A stretch of DNA of 64,000 nucleotides from Diphasiastrum complanatum (GCA_029204225.1 CM055109.1:27592861-27656860), one strand, 5' to 3'. Positions 22,451-33,344 are shown, counted from the stretch's first letter. The notes: a model not told the origin generated them from the letters alone. Translations and numbers: made by a program.

Positions 22451-24070
22451 TCAATAAAACAGGAAGTCTAGACAATGCGTCAGCAGCAATGTTAGCACGA
22501 CCAGGACGATACAAAATAGAAAAATCAAAAGATTGTAAAAACTGCAACCAACGAAACTGACGATCACTAAGATCACGCTGGGAGAAGAGATAACGTAAGG
22601 ACTGATGATCAGTAACGATATCAAAAGGAACACGGTACAGGTAATGGCGCCACTTCTTAAGAGCATAGATAATGGCAAGAAGCTCTTTCTCATGGACAGA
22701 ATAACGTTGCTCATAAGAGCGTAAACGACGCGACTCATAAGCAATAATACACTGAGACTGACGAAGCAAGGCACCCAAACCAACATTACTAGCATCGGTC
22801 TCAACAATAAATTTCTGATCAAACTGTGGTAAACACAGGACAGAGGCCTCCACAACCGCACGACGAAGAGTGTCAAAGCAAAAGCACTAGACTTCTTCAA
22901 AAGGGCATGAAGAGGGGCAGCCACAGTGGCAAAGTGAGGAACAGGACGACAAAGGTGAGTAGCGAGACCAAGAAACATACAAACATGGTGGACATCTGTG
23001 GGAACAGGCCAATCAGCAATTGCCCGAACCTTATGAGGGTCCAAACGAATACGACCATCACAAATGAGAAATCCTAAAAACTCAATCTCAACAACAGCAA
23101 AGGAACACTTAGAAAGTTTAGCAAACAACTGGTGATGAACAAGCAATTGAAAAACAGTTGAAAGATGTAACACATGCTCATCAAGAGTCTTACTAAAAAC
23201 AAGAATATCATCAAAATAAACTAAAACACAACGACCAAGGAGAGGACGCATGATGTTATTCATCACATTCTGGAACGTAGGTGGACCATTAGTAACACCA
23301 AAAGGAAGAACACGAAACTCATACAAACCAAGATGGGTACGAAACGTAGTCTTGTGTTCGTCCGAAGGATGCATCCTAATCTGGTGATAGCCGGAACGTA
23401 AGTCTATCTTAGAGAAAAGATGAGAGGTGCCTAACTGGTCAAAGAGATCATCCATGTGAGGAATAGGATACTGGTTACGGATGGTCAACTTATTGAGGGC
23501 ACGATAATCAATGCAGAGGCGTTTGGAACCATCTTTCTTACTGACAAGGAGAACAGGGGCACCAAAAGGACTGTGACTAGGAACAATAAGGCCCTGATCT
23601 AGTAAAGCAGTAATATGAAGCTCAACCTCATCACGCTCAGACTTAGACATACGGTAAGGAGGCCGGGAGGGAGGAGCAGAACCAGGACGCAAATCAATAT
23701 GGTGGTTCACATCACGTAATGGTGGTAGCGTCGTAGGTTCTGAAAAGACAAATGCATACTGATGTAATAAGTCAGAGATCACCTGAGGAACAGCTGCTGG
23801 AGGAGAGGTAGTCACTGGAGAATCTGCTGCAGCACGCTGAACACATAATAAAGCTGCATAATGAGCCTTAGGTAGGCTGCGGATAAACTGCTTCCCGTTG
23901 ATCAGCTGGAAATCTGCCTGAGAATCAATACCAGCAAGTGAGTGGGTCACTGCATCATGAACAAATGTCAATGTCTGCTGAGCCAGGTCCAAAGTAACCG
24001 CTCCCAATGAAGCAAACCAATCAGCACCAAGGATAAGGTCATAGCGCTCCAGAGGAATGATATAAAGATC
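22451..24070 (-). pseudogene. Chromovirus reverse transcriptase and RNase H
   Basis: The RT reads 'DVNHHIDLRPGSAPPSRPPY', 'SPFGAPVLLVSKKDGSKRLC', 'KIDLRSGYHQIRMHPSDE', 'LPFGVTNGPPTFQNVMN' and the catalytic YFDD box ('LVYFDDILVFSK', about 23215). A frameshift near 22870 leads into RNase H, with acidic residues in 'VETDASNVGLGALL', 'HEKELLAIIYAL', 'IVTDHQSLRYLF' and 'NIAADALSRL'. Apart from the shift the enzyme looks whole, in line with the small LTR divergence. Confidence 0.92.
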
Positions 24071-24073
24071 TGC

Positions 24074-24500
24074 CTATCCAGAAAAATCACCAATGCGGTA
24101 GGATAATCCCTGAAACATCTGAGAACTAGGAAATGAGTGAGAACTAGCAACCTCGACTGTGAGAGGCTGTGGAGCAGGAATAGGTGAAGCGCGTATCCGG
24201 CTGAGAACATAATTGCTGATAAAGGAATGAGTGCTGCCGGTATCAACTAAAGCAATATACTGGCAAGTAGCAGGAAATAAATCAGTAGAAGGCTCAGGAG
24301 ATAGATCAGGCCCATCAGATATATGAATGTAGATATCGGACTCATCTGGGGTAGTGCCCTCATGGTAGAAAACAGCAGTAGAAGTAGGCAGGGGCTGGCG
24401 GCAATCACGGGCAATGTGGTCAGGACTCTTACAACAAAAGCAAAGACGCTTCTGCTGAATGTCAGCAGAACTCTGCAGACGTGTAACGTCGGACAAAAGC
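24074..24500 (-). pseudogene. Chromovirus zinc knuckle and protease
   Basis: This frame carries a standard zinc knuckle, CFCCKSPDHIARDC (CX2CX4HX4C, near 24430), and an aspartic protease with the D-T-G triad intact ('IALVDTGSTHSFISNYVL', near 24235). A TAG at 24074 ends it; beyond it the same frame resumes with 'ADLYIIPLERYDLILG', the usual protease end. A -1/+1 shift separates it from gag, either decay or the remains of programmed frameshifting. Confidence 0.85.
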
Positions 24501-25496
24501 AAGACGAGGAGGCGGAGGGCGAGGAGCGGGAGAAGTAAGAGAAGAGGTCGGGACGACAGTGGATGGGGCAGATGGGGCCGGAGATGGTAGAGGTGAAAGA
24601 GATGGACGGGGTCGGGAAAAGCGAAAGGGAGCAGGATCAGGGTACTTATGCTGTAAAGTACTAGCAAGGGACATGGCCTCAACAAGTGTGGGTGGACGGA
24701 AAGAAGAGACATCGTATCGTAGAGCACCACGAAGTCCAGCAATGTAGCGAGAAATAAGCTCGGAGGGCTGAAGATCTGTAAAGAGGTAGGAAAGGTCCAT
24801 AAACTGATCTGTATAGGAAGAAAGATCACCAGTCTGAGTAAGACTACGGAATATATCACGCTGGCGGCTCAGCCACTAAGGGTCAACCATAGCATGACAA
24901 AGATCACGACGAAAGGTAGGCCATAACTGGAGACCGACCCGATCAGGGTCAAGTCGGTAGACCCGCCACCAAGTGGCAGCACGTCCATCTAAATGTAAGG
25001 CGGGTAACTGGATCTTCTGAGGATCAGTCTTAGGGTAAATCTGAAAATAAGTATCAAGCTTTGCAAACCAATTCTCTAACAAGTTCCCGTCAGAGGAACC
25101 AGAATAGGTGGCAAGTTGTACCCGATCACGAAAATCTCGAGCAAAATGTGGCTCAGGAGCTAGATGTCGTGGAAAATGTGACTCAGGAGCTGTAGGTCGT
25201 GGAAAACCGGGTGGTGGGTTAGGTGGAAAATGAGGCCCACCGCCAAAGGAAGTAGACGAGGATGGAAGTCCAAATGGAGACCCAAATGATGAATGAACAG
25301 GGGCTTTGCCAGGTCCATGTGGCTGTAAGGAATCAATCTATGACTGCATAGTGGCAAAGCCGGTCTGTAGAGTGGTAAAACCGGTCATCATTTGGTCGAA
25401 ACGACTACTGAGGAGAGTAAGAGAGTCACGCATATCAGCAAACTGTTCATCTATAGGTCCGGAATGACTCGCAGGTGTAGTGGGTGAGCTAGCCAT
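24462..25496 (-). pseudogene. Chromovirus gag
   Basis: Starts at ATG 25496..25494 ('MASSPTTPASHSGPIDEQFA'), about 1 kb inside the 5' LTR. It has a proline-rich segment, then the capsid domain ('ENWFAKLDTYFQIYPKTD', 'LDGRAATWWRVYRLD', 'FRRDLCHAMVDP', 'ELISRYIAGLRGALRYD'). Two in-frame TAG codons interrupt it, one near 25345 and one at about 24877. A serine/proline-rich tail leads to a stop at 24462, and the zinc knuckle follows in another frame. Gag would form the particle that packages element RNA. Confidence 0.85.
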
Positions 25497-26504
25497 GAGG
25501 AAGAAAAAGTAAGCGAGAAAAGAAATGTGCTAAACAATTGGACGAATTGAAGGAGAGGACATAAGTCGTCACAACAGGCATGCCAATGAAAAGACACAAT
25601 AGAACTCGCGATGTAAGATGAACTAAAAGGACAACCAAGTAAGAAATACCTCGTAACCGCAACCAGAAGTGAGCTGAAAAATAGCGGCGATATGTCGAGG
25701 TACCGGGCAGCCTCCAAAAAAGATGCTAAGGGCCCGACAACGTGGAGCAAAGGGTGGGTAAAAGTATAGGAAACAATAATGGACTATGGGACTGGAAAGG
25801 GAACAGCCAAGGAAAGGAAGTGATAACAAAAAGGAGGTATGGGCAGCGAGGAAACAAGGCTGAAAAATCAGAGATCGCCCTTCAAGGATAAAAAAAAAAG
25901 TTTGCAATAAAGACGGGGAGCAATCCCGATGCGCGATGAAGTTGGGTGGGAGTGGCTTTCTAAGCATCTAGGCGTGTTTGTATTGTCTGGGGTAGGGTTG
26001 CGAACACAGACAGCAGTGTAGGAGGGTGAGCTGAAATTGAGGCGGATGTAGGACGCCAGCTATGGTGGAGTGTGGGCGTCCAAGAGAGGTAGTAAACGAC
26101 AAAAAAAAATTGGATCAAAAAGATGGGTTGGTAGGGCGCTAGGAGTGGCTGATGGAAGGTGGCGAATAGGGGCAGCAAAAAGCGGAAATTTTCAGCAAAG
26201 GAAGGAGCAGTAGGGCGCTGGTCAGCAAGCACGAGGGCGCCCAATAGGGCAGCAAATAGGAGGCAGTAGAGCGCCCAAAATAGGGGAGGAAAAAGGCTGA
26301 AAATGCAGCAGTAGGCAGCCAACAAGAGGGCGCTAGAAATGGGCAGCAAGTGGGCGCCTGTCCTCCTCCGATCCGTCGTGAAAATCTGCAAGACAAGTGT
26401 GGAGAAATGCTGAAGATCCGGCTGAAAAATGGTGAAGATGCAAGCTGAAGATGGGCGCCCTCCTGTGAGAGAAAAATCTGCTCAATCGAGATGCTCAGGA
26501 AAGT

Positions 26505-26516
26505 GCTCTGATACCA
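26505..26516 (-). promoter_or_regulatory. tRNA primer-binding site of the chromovirus
   Basis: The minus strand reads TGGTATCAGAGC, the usual plant LTR-element sequence complementary to the 3' end of initiator methionine tRNA. Minus-strand DNA synthesis would start here. Confidence 0.9.
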
Positions 26517-26967
26517 AGTTATGAACGTAGCCACGGCTGATCTAGATTTAGTCTATGAAAGCATCACATAAGCAAGACTTAGCCCTAGAAAGCAGGAGAG
26601 AAAAAGCTTAAAGAGACTAAAGAAGGAGATCATATCATAAGCCAAGTAACAAATGACACAGAATCCCTACTTATAGCCAAGAGGAAGCCCTAAAAGGAAG
26701 CTTCCAGTGGATAGGGCCAAACTGAGAGGGAAAATAGTGCGCCCTCCAAGAAGGCCCCCACTCTCAGTAATATGACCAAATAACCAATATAGTGAATCAT
26801 AGGGCCCAAGGCCAATAATATGGTCTAAATGTCAATAATAGGGCCCAAGGCTAACCATATAGTCTAAATGTCAAATAATGAATAAAAAAGGGCCCAAAGC
26901 CTGCCTATGCATAAAGTAAAGTAAATGTAAATGGACATGGCGAATGTAATGAGTTGAGTCCATAACT
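26517..26967 (-). repeat. 5' LTR of the complete chromovirus
   Basis: 451 bp. In the coding sense its last bases CATAACT touch the primer-binding site at 26516. Nine substitutions separate it from the 3' LTR, eight of them transitions. Confidence 0.95.
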
Positions 26968-26972
26968 CCTAT

Positions 26973-27005
26973 GGTAATGTAAGCAATTCCATTTACATTC
27001 CAACA
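26973..27005 (-). repeat. 5' LTR of the short-LTR copia element, second part
   Basis: Continues the LTR interrupted at 20443. Together the two parts match 18491..18667, which serves as an internal picture of the empty target site. Confidence 0.7.
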
Positions 27006-27645
27006 AGGGGTTTTACTCTTATGTAGATTTTTGCGTTTAAAAGTTTTCTTTTTAAAAGGGAAGCTCTTCTAAGAGATCTGCTAAGAGTTTGTTTGTTTGG
27101 CCTTGTGCCTGTCCACTGAATCATAGATTTGGGCATACTGCAGCAGGGGAGTTTCTTAAAACATCAGCCTTATACTCTTCTTTAAGCCCACAAACCAATC
27201 CTCTTATCTTTCAATAAATATCTATATTTTGCAGTTTTAGGATAGCTTCTCTGTATTGAGAAATATAGTGGGTAAGGGATTAATGCAAAACTAATTTCTC
27301 TCAATTTTCCCAAGCCCTATCTAGTTCATTTGCTGGCAAAATCTCTTTTAGAAAAGCTTCTTCAACAACTTTCCATGATTGGCCATGACTGGGGTATCTA
27401 CCCAATCTCTTGAAGGTTTAGCCACCATTTGTAGGCCATGGGTCCGAGGGACAAACTGGCTTCTAGGGCTTGCAAGTGGTCTAGAGTTTGTTTTAAAGGC
27501 AAGGATGTTTTTGCACTTGCTGAGACAAGTTCGTAAAATATTTTGAGAATGAGTACATGTCATGACAACAAAGATCTAACCCTGGATTTATATCTCCTAA
27601 GGGGGTTAGAGGATCTACTTCGACCGTAAGTCAGTTATGATTATG
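27006..27645 (-). pseudogene. Ty3/gypsy gag fragment
   Basis: On the minus strand, shifting frames give 'GPMAYKWWLNLQEIG', 'SWKVVEEAFLKEILPANELD' and 'YSIQRSYPKTAKYRYLLKD', which is the retrotransposon gag capsid pattern (A-x-x-W-W, then a hydrophobic/charged helix run). There are many stops. It may be the front of the chromovirus whose RT is cut at 18490, split by the copia insertion, but no join can be shown. Confidence 0.55.
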
Positions 27646-27869
27646 AGGGCTTGGGGCCCTCATGGTATTATATCATAATTGATGGTTTGGAGGCCTAAAC
27701 CTATGATGGTGTATCGTGATGGCCCTGTTGTTGCTGCTACTGATGGAGATCGTGGGCCTGTTGATGATGAACTGGGTCGGGATGGCTTTGTTCTGCTACC
27801 GCCAGCCCCTGATCCTATTTCAATATAACCTAACTGCCCACCAACCTATACCCTAGGCCCAGTCACTAC

Positions 27870-28125
27870 TACTGCTCCTCCATATGAGCTCAGTAGCCGC
27901 TCTTGCTCAGGAGCAGGAACCACCACGCATGGGGTAATATTAGCCCGTGGTCCGCCCATCTGGCCTAGTCAAACCAAGCAAGTGTGCTCTAATCGTCGTC
28001 GTCGTGGTGCAAAAGGTGGCACCGCAAAACAAGCAACGCCATCTGCGTGCACTTGAACCTGTAAAAACCACGGCGTCTCCCTCCAAGAGATCCACCTCCG
28101 ACCACACGCCTCGTCCCGCCACAGG
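27870..28125 (-). pseudogene. BED-type zinc-finger fragment (hAT transposase-like or host)
   Basis: The frame 27940..28122 reads 'RRWRCLFCGATFCTTTTTIR' followed by 'AHLLGL', the C-x2-C...(I)-x2-HL pattern of BED zinc fingers found at the start of plant hAT transposases. A frame change then gives 'NITPCVVVPAPEQERLL', like the 'I-x-P-C-x-x-V-P' stretch that follows this finger in that family. No catalytic domain is present nearby. BED fingers also occur in host proteins, so the origin is uncertain. Confidence 0.4.
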
Positions 28126-28655
28126 TATGGCTATAGAAACCCTAAAGACGCTTATAAAAAGGTCAACAACTCAATGGAAAGTGGATAGGTGGAAAAAGGG
28201 AGCTAAAACAAGCCTAAAGCCGCCTAAGACGTAAACCGTAATGCCAATGGACACCTAAGGCCTCTTCTAAATCTCTAAGCCCTAACCCCAAAATCTAGAA
28301 GAAAGACAATGCAAAATGTCCACATGCACACCAACCACATGAATGCTCAGAGTGACCACCTATGCATAAAGAAGCTTGGGAACATGCAATCACTCTCTCT
28401 GTAGCAACTCTACAGCCAGTCTTAGCAACATGAATCACTCAAAATGATGCACTATAGCCTCCAAACAAAGCAAGGAAAAAAAGGGTGAAAAAAAAGCTCC
28501 AAGAAGTTGCTTTTGCTTGCAAATCTCTTCTGAGTGCTTGCAATCATCAGGCCTCCGCATAGAGTGCTAGCACTACCCATTTGGCCACCTATTCCTCTCT
28601 CCACAATGTTTTTGCCTCTAACACTAGTTCACTAAAAATGGGGCATCGTGGCTAT
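28126..28655. other. No gene seen
   Basis: Intergenic sequence with no recognisable coding, repeat or RNA feature. Confidence 0.4.
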
Positions 28656-28671
28656 AAATAAAAAAAATTAC

Positions 28672-28756
28672 AGTTTTTTTGGAACGGGGTTCCGGAGTTC
28701 CGGAACACTGCATTCCGGAATGTTGAGTCCCGGATCGCCATTCCAAGGCAACTTAG
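28672..28756 (-). mobile_element. Fragment related to the 58039 hAT-like MITE
   Basis: On the minus strand it begins CTAAGTTGCC, one mismatch from the start of the 58039 element (CTTAGTTGCC), and continues with ATTCCGGAATG and GTTCCGGAAC palindromes before an A-rich stretch. The other end is not visible. Confidence 0.5.
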
Positions 28757-29904
28757 CATCTAGGTTTGGTTGGGTTGGATTGATCCACCATCCATTCCCT
28801 TTGTGTCTCTGGGTTTCGGCATCCTAGTTGGAGGTCTTGAAAGTGGTACCAAAGGCAAAGCTAGGACAAATTGCTGATTGGAAGCACAAGTTCAGGCTCA
28901 TGAAGAGTGAAGGATCTTGCAAAAGTTGGGGTCCTGTCATTCTTGAGAAAGGAGCAAAAGCTTGAAGCTTGAATTCATCCAGATTTCCCATTTTTTCAGT
29001 CATCCAAGGAGGCTTTTGTTGCAAGGTAGGTGCACTACCCGGAATTGCAACAAGTTGGGAACTGGCATTTGGGAACTGAACCTTGTTTATGTCAAGCCTT
29101 TTGGAAAAAATTTGGCATGGTATTATGTCAAGAGCTTTTGCACACAAAAAAAAAATGTTTGCATGTTCGGCAAACAGTAACTGGGGGCAGATTGCTATTC
29201 ATTTTTGGCAAAACAGGTCCACCAATTGATGGCTGAACTTGACTGCTTTTCAAGCTTTTACCTTGTTTGCTTTCAAATTTTTAAGGAAAATTTTTTTTGA
29301 GTTACAACTTTCAAAACTGCATGCTGGTTTTTAATTTATACTGTGGCATAATCTTTCCTGGTTTCAAGTATTATTTCATAGAGTTGATTGGTTTTTTCAT
29401 GGCATCAACAAATCTTTGTGGAAAGAAAACCTGAAAGGGAAATAACATGCCCTCTTTTCCTTCGCAACATGAGAAAAGAATTTCATCTTTTATTTTTGGT
29501 GTTACTGGAAGACCTGCAATATGAAAACAATATAGTTAATTACGCCTTCCTAAACACCTCTTCTTATCTCTAATCTTGCAACAGCCATGTTCGGTGGAAA
29601 CTTGAAGAAACTTCTAATTTTCTGAAATCTAAAATCTGCCAAGGTTCTGATATGCCGAATTGCCTGAGGAGCAAAAGTTTCCGCAATGTTTTACAAAAGC
29701 AAAGAACTTTATTCTCTTGCTAAACCTCGATAAGGGAACCTCATTAACCTCTAAACAGGTTACAAAGCAACCAAGAGATTGTACTACTGGCCTGAAGGTT
29801 TGCTAAAAAATAGTGGGGCGTTGAGCAGAGCTCGCTGGCCCAAACCTTTGCGAACAATATCTGGCCCGGGTAGGTAGTCCTTCACCAGAAGGGATTTTTT
29901 ACAT
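28757..29904. other. No gene seen
   Basis: Several open frames overlap here on both strands, none with familiar motifs or good coding character. Confidence 0.4.
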
Positions 29905-30990
29905 TTGTTGAACAACGTTCGCTGGATGGTCAGAGGCCAGAGGAGAGGCTTGCTGGCTGGAACAGATGCTGGAGAGCTTGTGGACTCAAGTAGTTGTTTC
30001 CAGAGGAGGCCCCGGACAGGCAGCTCGCTGGTAGAACTGATGTTTGGGCTCGTGATGCTATACCTGTCTAGGTTGATTAGTGGCTCAGATGCAAAGAAAG
30101 TGGGGGAGGGGGGTTATTATCAAGTAGATATTAAAATTGAATTGCTTTTTGGGTGTCAAGGCCTAGATGCTTTCGCAATGTCTTTTAACCGACTGGGAGG
30201 TAACGCTAATGGCTTGATATTGGTACAAAAAAATAGTAACGGGTCTATTCATTTAATGATGGCATCTTTTCCAGAGCTAGTTAGATCATGTAATGCATTA
30301 AATAATACTGAATTTGATAGAATTCAGTTACTACTAGGTAACCTGCATTTGTCTAAAATGTTTATGCGAGGATGTGGAATCTTCTAAGGATTCTGTAGAT
30401 CAGTCCGGTTAGAAGATGGGAGAAAGTAATTTGCAAGAGTTTGTTTGTGAATGGTGATGATGGATATATAGATCCAATTTATTCTTGTACGGCTGGGAAC
30501 TTATTGATCACAAATCTGATGGATTTGTTTCTGGATTAGAAAGATCTATTATAGGGAATGAATTGTTGGATATAGACCCATATTCCTTGCCAGTTGTGTC
30601 AATCAACCTGATCTTAGTGGCGAATTAGGATCCGTGAGAGGTTGATGCAAGGAGAGAAACTCATTGCTAATAGTATATTCTTTTGATTTAGTTTCCAGAA
30701 GAGTTTACGGTTTGATAAATTGAGAGAGAGCACTCTCTGGGAAATTATATTCTCTCGGAGTTAACTGAGTAACAGGATTCTTAGTCAAGTTAATTACGGG
30801 CACAGATCATGTGAGATTTGTGGAGATATGCTATGTGGTGAATCATTGTGGGATCAAGATTTGTTTTGTGCATCTTATAAATCATCTGCATCCATTATGT
30901 ATTCTTTTGATTGGGTTTATTATGCATGCGTACATTTGACAAAAAAAGAAGTAGATACATCAATGAGTATTGTCTAGAGAGTACAATTAC
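29905..30990 (+). pseudogene. Coding-like stretch of unknown origin
   Basis: A clean 160-codon frame (29905..30387; 'GYYQVDIKIELLFGCQGLDA', 'MASFPELVRSCNALNNTEFD') is followed by coding-like pieces in changing frames: 'DHKSDGFVSGLERSIIGNEL' near 30510, and 'STLWEIIFSRS', 'SCEICGDMLCGESLWDQDLF' and 'SASIMYSFDWVYYACVHLTK' between 30730 and 30960. The pair CEIC...C could bind metal. I do not recognise the family. Coding texture continuing through frame changes points to a decayed gene or captured sequence. Confidence 0.35.
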
Positions 30991-31780
30991 TTGTAAGTTA
31001 ATAAGTGTGTTAGAGTTCGGGTTATTAACTTTCGAAAAAGAAAAGAGGAAGATTTAGAATTGGATTGAATGTGGTGTTACATGTGTAAAATCCTACACCT
31101 CAACATTCAAGATTTTCTGAACTAGGCCCAACTAACCGAGTCAAGAGCAATACTTTTGAGTTAGTTTGGCGATCATATTGTTGGTCATAGTATCACTTAT
31201 AAGTGGCAATCTCTTTCTTAGATGGATATGTGCTTAGGATACACAAGAACTTTTGGTTTGATTTATTTCCCGATTGGAAATAAGATTGGATTCCTTGGAG
31301 AATATCTCGTAAACTTAGATGAAGTTGGACATCTATTGTCTAGCATAGACCAAAAGTCAAAGCTTCATCTCATGAAGTTTTAAGGGACCTTAAGTTATTC
31401 TCGATTGGAATTTAAGGGTGATTTTATCTAGATGGATTTTAGATCACACTCAACGTATATTGAGTAAGAACAAGAATTGTATAACATATTCCCGGATTCA
31501 CATTTTTTGAGCATACCCTGGTATGTTTGCCTCTTATCATGTGTGATTTAGAATTGTATGGATTATGATTAACTAGATCATAATCCAGTTATATATACAC
31601 AAAGAATGAGAGAAATGCAAAGGTTAAAAGGGTCCCAATGTGGTAAAGCAAAGAGCCAAGAGCCATTGGGAGTTACACAAGTAGTTCAAAAGTCATCCAT
31701 GGGCCCTTAGGGGAGTTTCGCACCTTGGAGTAGGGCGCTGAAATTGGAGGAGAGAGAAAGATTAATAAATGGTGCAAATT
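30991..31780. other. No gene seen
   Basis: AT-rich intergenic sequence; nothing recognisable. Confidence 0.4.
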
Positions 31781-31802
31781 TAACAATCTCCCATGAAGAA
31801 TG

Positions 31803-31878
31803 CATCTTGGTTTCCAAGGGGGGATGGAACCTTGGACCAAAGAAACTTAAAATGCCAAGCTAACCAACTGAGCTAACC
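31803..31878 (-). mobile_element. tRNA-like mini-retroposon, copy 1
   Basis: A 76-bp insertion between two 22-bp direct repeats (31781..31802 and 31879..31900) that differ at one base, clearly a target-site duplication. On the minus strand it contains a perfect tRNA box A, TAGCTCAGTTGG (31875..31864), and a box B-like GGTTCCATCCC inside a CCAAGG...CCTTGG stem. It is tRNA-sized and has no tail. A second member lies at 47007..47079. Confidence 0.75.
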
Positions 31879-31984
31879 TAACAATCTCCCACGAAGAATG
31901 GCAAAGCTATCATCAATAACTAAGTCCCAACAACCAATAAGGACGACAAGAGTTCTCACACAACGATCCCAAGGAATACCAAAT

Positions 31985-32893
31985 CAATAACCCAAAAAAT
32001 GAATGTACACAGGCCCTACTTATACTAAAATGGGAAAATGAAGTGGGATTCGAAAATCAAGAGAGGATCTAGAGGGAAAATAGTGCGCCCTCCTAAAGGG
32101 GCCCCACTCCACATAATAAGTCACCACAATCCACGTCATGTATGTGCCAGGTTCCAATAGGTCGGTAATCCAGTAGTCCATAAAGAAAAACTTTGCCCCC
32201 AATGTAGGGAACATAGAAAATGGAACCAATACTAGCAGAAAAACAACAACAAGGCTTCGCTGGAGTAGGAACATGTACATAATCAAGAGCACTTTGAGAG
32301 GAAATAGTAGTGGCCATGCCCGATCTAATAGGAGAGATGTATGGTAAAAAACATCAATACTCTCCCATGCAGCCCCCTCAATAGATTATAGGACGACCAT
32401 CCCACTGGACTAAAAACTGAACTTGTCGTCACCGACAACTTTGCAGCAGCTGACCTGTAAAATAGCAAGAGGCAAAAGTCGAAAAAGCTCTAAATTAGCA
32501 TGAAAACTGGGATTACGAGGAGCATCACCTTCAATAGCAGTACCTAAGAGACTGCTATGAAATATATCACAGACCCAAGTGGTAGGAGGAAGCTCAAGGC
32601 AATATGTACTAGGGTTGAGTCGTTCAAGAATCATGAAAGGTCTATAATAAGGTGGTGTGAGCTTCTTAGTGGAAGCCTGACCTAAAGAAAACGATATTTC
32701 GCAAAGCGTAATCTGAGATAAACAGGACATGGTGACCATGACAATCACGGCAGACTTATACCTCTGCTAAATTTGTTGTAAATGAGTAGCATCATAGGAG
32801 ATAAGCTCATGAGCACTAGAAAGATAAGAGGAAATAGTAACAGGTATACTTGGTAGAACCAAGGAATAACCGTGAGTGAGAAGAAAAGATTAT
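31985..32893 (-). pseudogene. Chromovirus integrase C-terminus, chromodomain and LTR remnant
   Basis: A diverged relative of the complete element at 20444. Minus-strand pieces: 'GQASTKKLTPPYYRPF', 'WVCDIFHSSLLGTAIE' (compare 'HACDIFHVSLLRAAIE' at 21300) and the chromodomain-like 'SIDVFYH' near 32360. Downstream, words shared with the 451-bp LTR ('GAGGGAAAATAGTGCGCCCT' near 32072) show a decayed 3' LTR. The piece is cut at about 32893. Confidence 0.7.
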
Positions 32894-33344
32894 TGATTAG
32901 TTTGATTAGGACAGATATGAAAATCATGTTTTACAGATGATTTCTTTGCTGTACACTTCAATTTATCCAAGAAAAGCCCTCTTTTCTATTTTGCAGGCAC
33001 TGCATAATTAATTGATTTGTGTTTTCCTATCGTTGATTAGTTAGGACAGACCTGAAACATCATAATTTAAGCATGTTTTCCTTGCAGTGCTTTCTTTTTA
33101 GCATAGGAAATATCAATTTCTTATGATCTGCAAATCATTAAAAAAGAGATTTTTTCATTTCTTTGTTGCATATAATGAAAATCAGCATGCAAGAATCTTA
33201 TTATCTTTGCTGTTTTTTAATCCTAGATTGGATCTTTGATCATCATTTTATCATAGAGAGCCGAGTACCCAATGTGGCTGCCTGTAACCTTTCATATGGT
33301 CAAGGCAACACTAATGTCATTAAGCTCCACTCTCACTTATGATC
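32894..33344. other. No gene seen
   Basis: AT-rich. A short direct repeat (TTGATTAGTT...AGGACAGA) occurs near 32893 and 33033. Otherwise unremarkable. Confidence 0.4.

Larger units (their letters stand above)
20444..26967 (-). mobile_element. Complete chromovirus (Ty3/gypsy) with AGTTATG...CATAACT LTRs
   Basis: A 6524-bp element bounded by 451-bp LTRs (20444..20894 and 26517..26967) that differ at nine positions counted by eye, about 2%, so it is a fairly recent insertion. The 5-bp target duplication CCTAT (20439..20443 and 26968..26972) fixes the ends. On the coding (minus) strand the LTR begins AGTTATGGAC and ends GTTCATAACT, not TG...CA. The primer-binding site TGGTATCAGAGC (26516..26505) follows the 5' LTR with no gap, and the GGGGAG polypurine tract (20900..20895) abuts the 3' LTR. 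Order gag-PR-RT-RNase H-integrase-chromodomain. Stops and shifts disable it. Confidence 0.95.
18491..27005 (-). mobile_element. Ty1/copia-derived element with 176-bp LTRs, interrupted by a chromovirus
   Basis: Two direct repeats of about 176 bp, 18491..18667 and 20302..20443 joined to 26973..27005, bound a unit that reads on the minus strand. In that sense the LTR begins TGTTGGAATG and the outer end is TG/CA-type. A polypurine tract (plus-strand CCCTCCTTG, 18668..18676) abuts the 3' LTR. Inside lie a copia integrase piece and an unknown open frame. No primer-binding site or matching 5-bp target duplication was seen (flanks ACCAA and AGGGG), so the outer borders may have recombined. Confidence 0.65.

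Noticed and set aside
24500-24859. Upper part of a minus-strand frame overlapping gag
   Set aside because: It is an out-of-frame shadow of the serine/proline-rich gag tail. Only the part below 24500 carries the zinc knuckle and protease.
28824-29147. 107-codon minus-strand frame
   Set aside because: No recognisable content, no splice support, and overlapped by frames of similar length on the other strand.
30790-30900. Plastid accD-like zinc finger (CEIC)
   Set aside because: Only the C-x-x-C pair resembles it. The surrounding residues do not follow that family, so no name is given.
31803-31878. Functional tRNA gene on the minus strand
   Set aside because: Target duplication and lack of a proper anticodon arm point to a retroposed copy.
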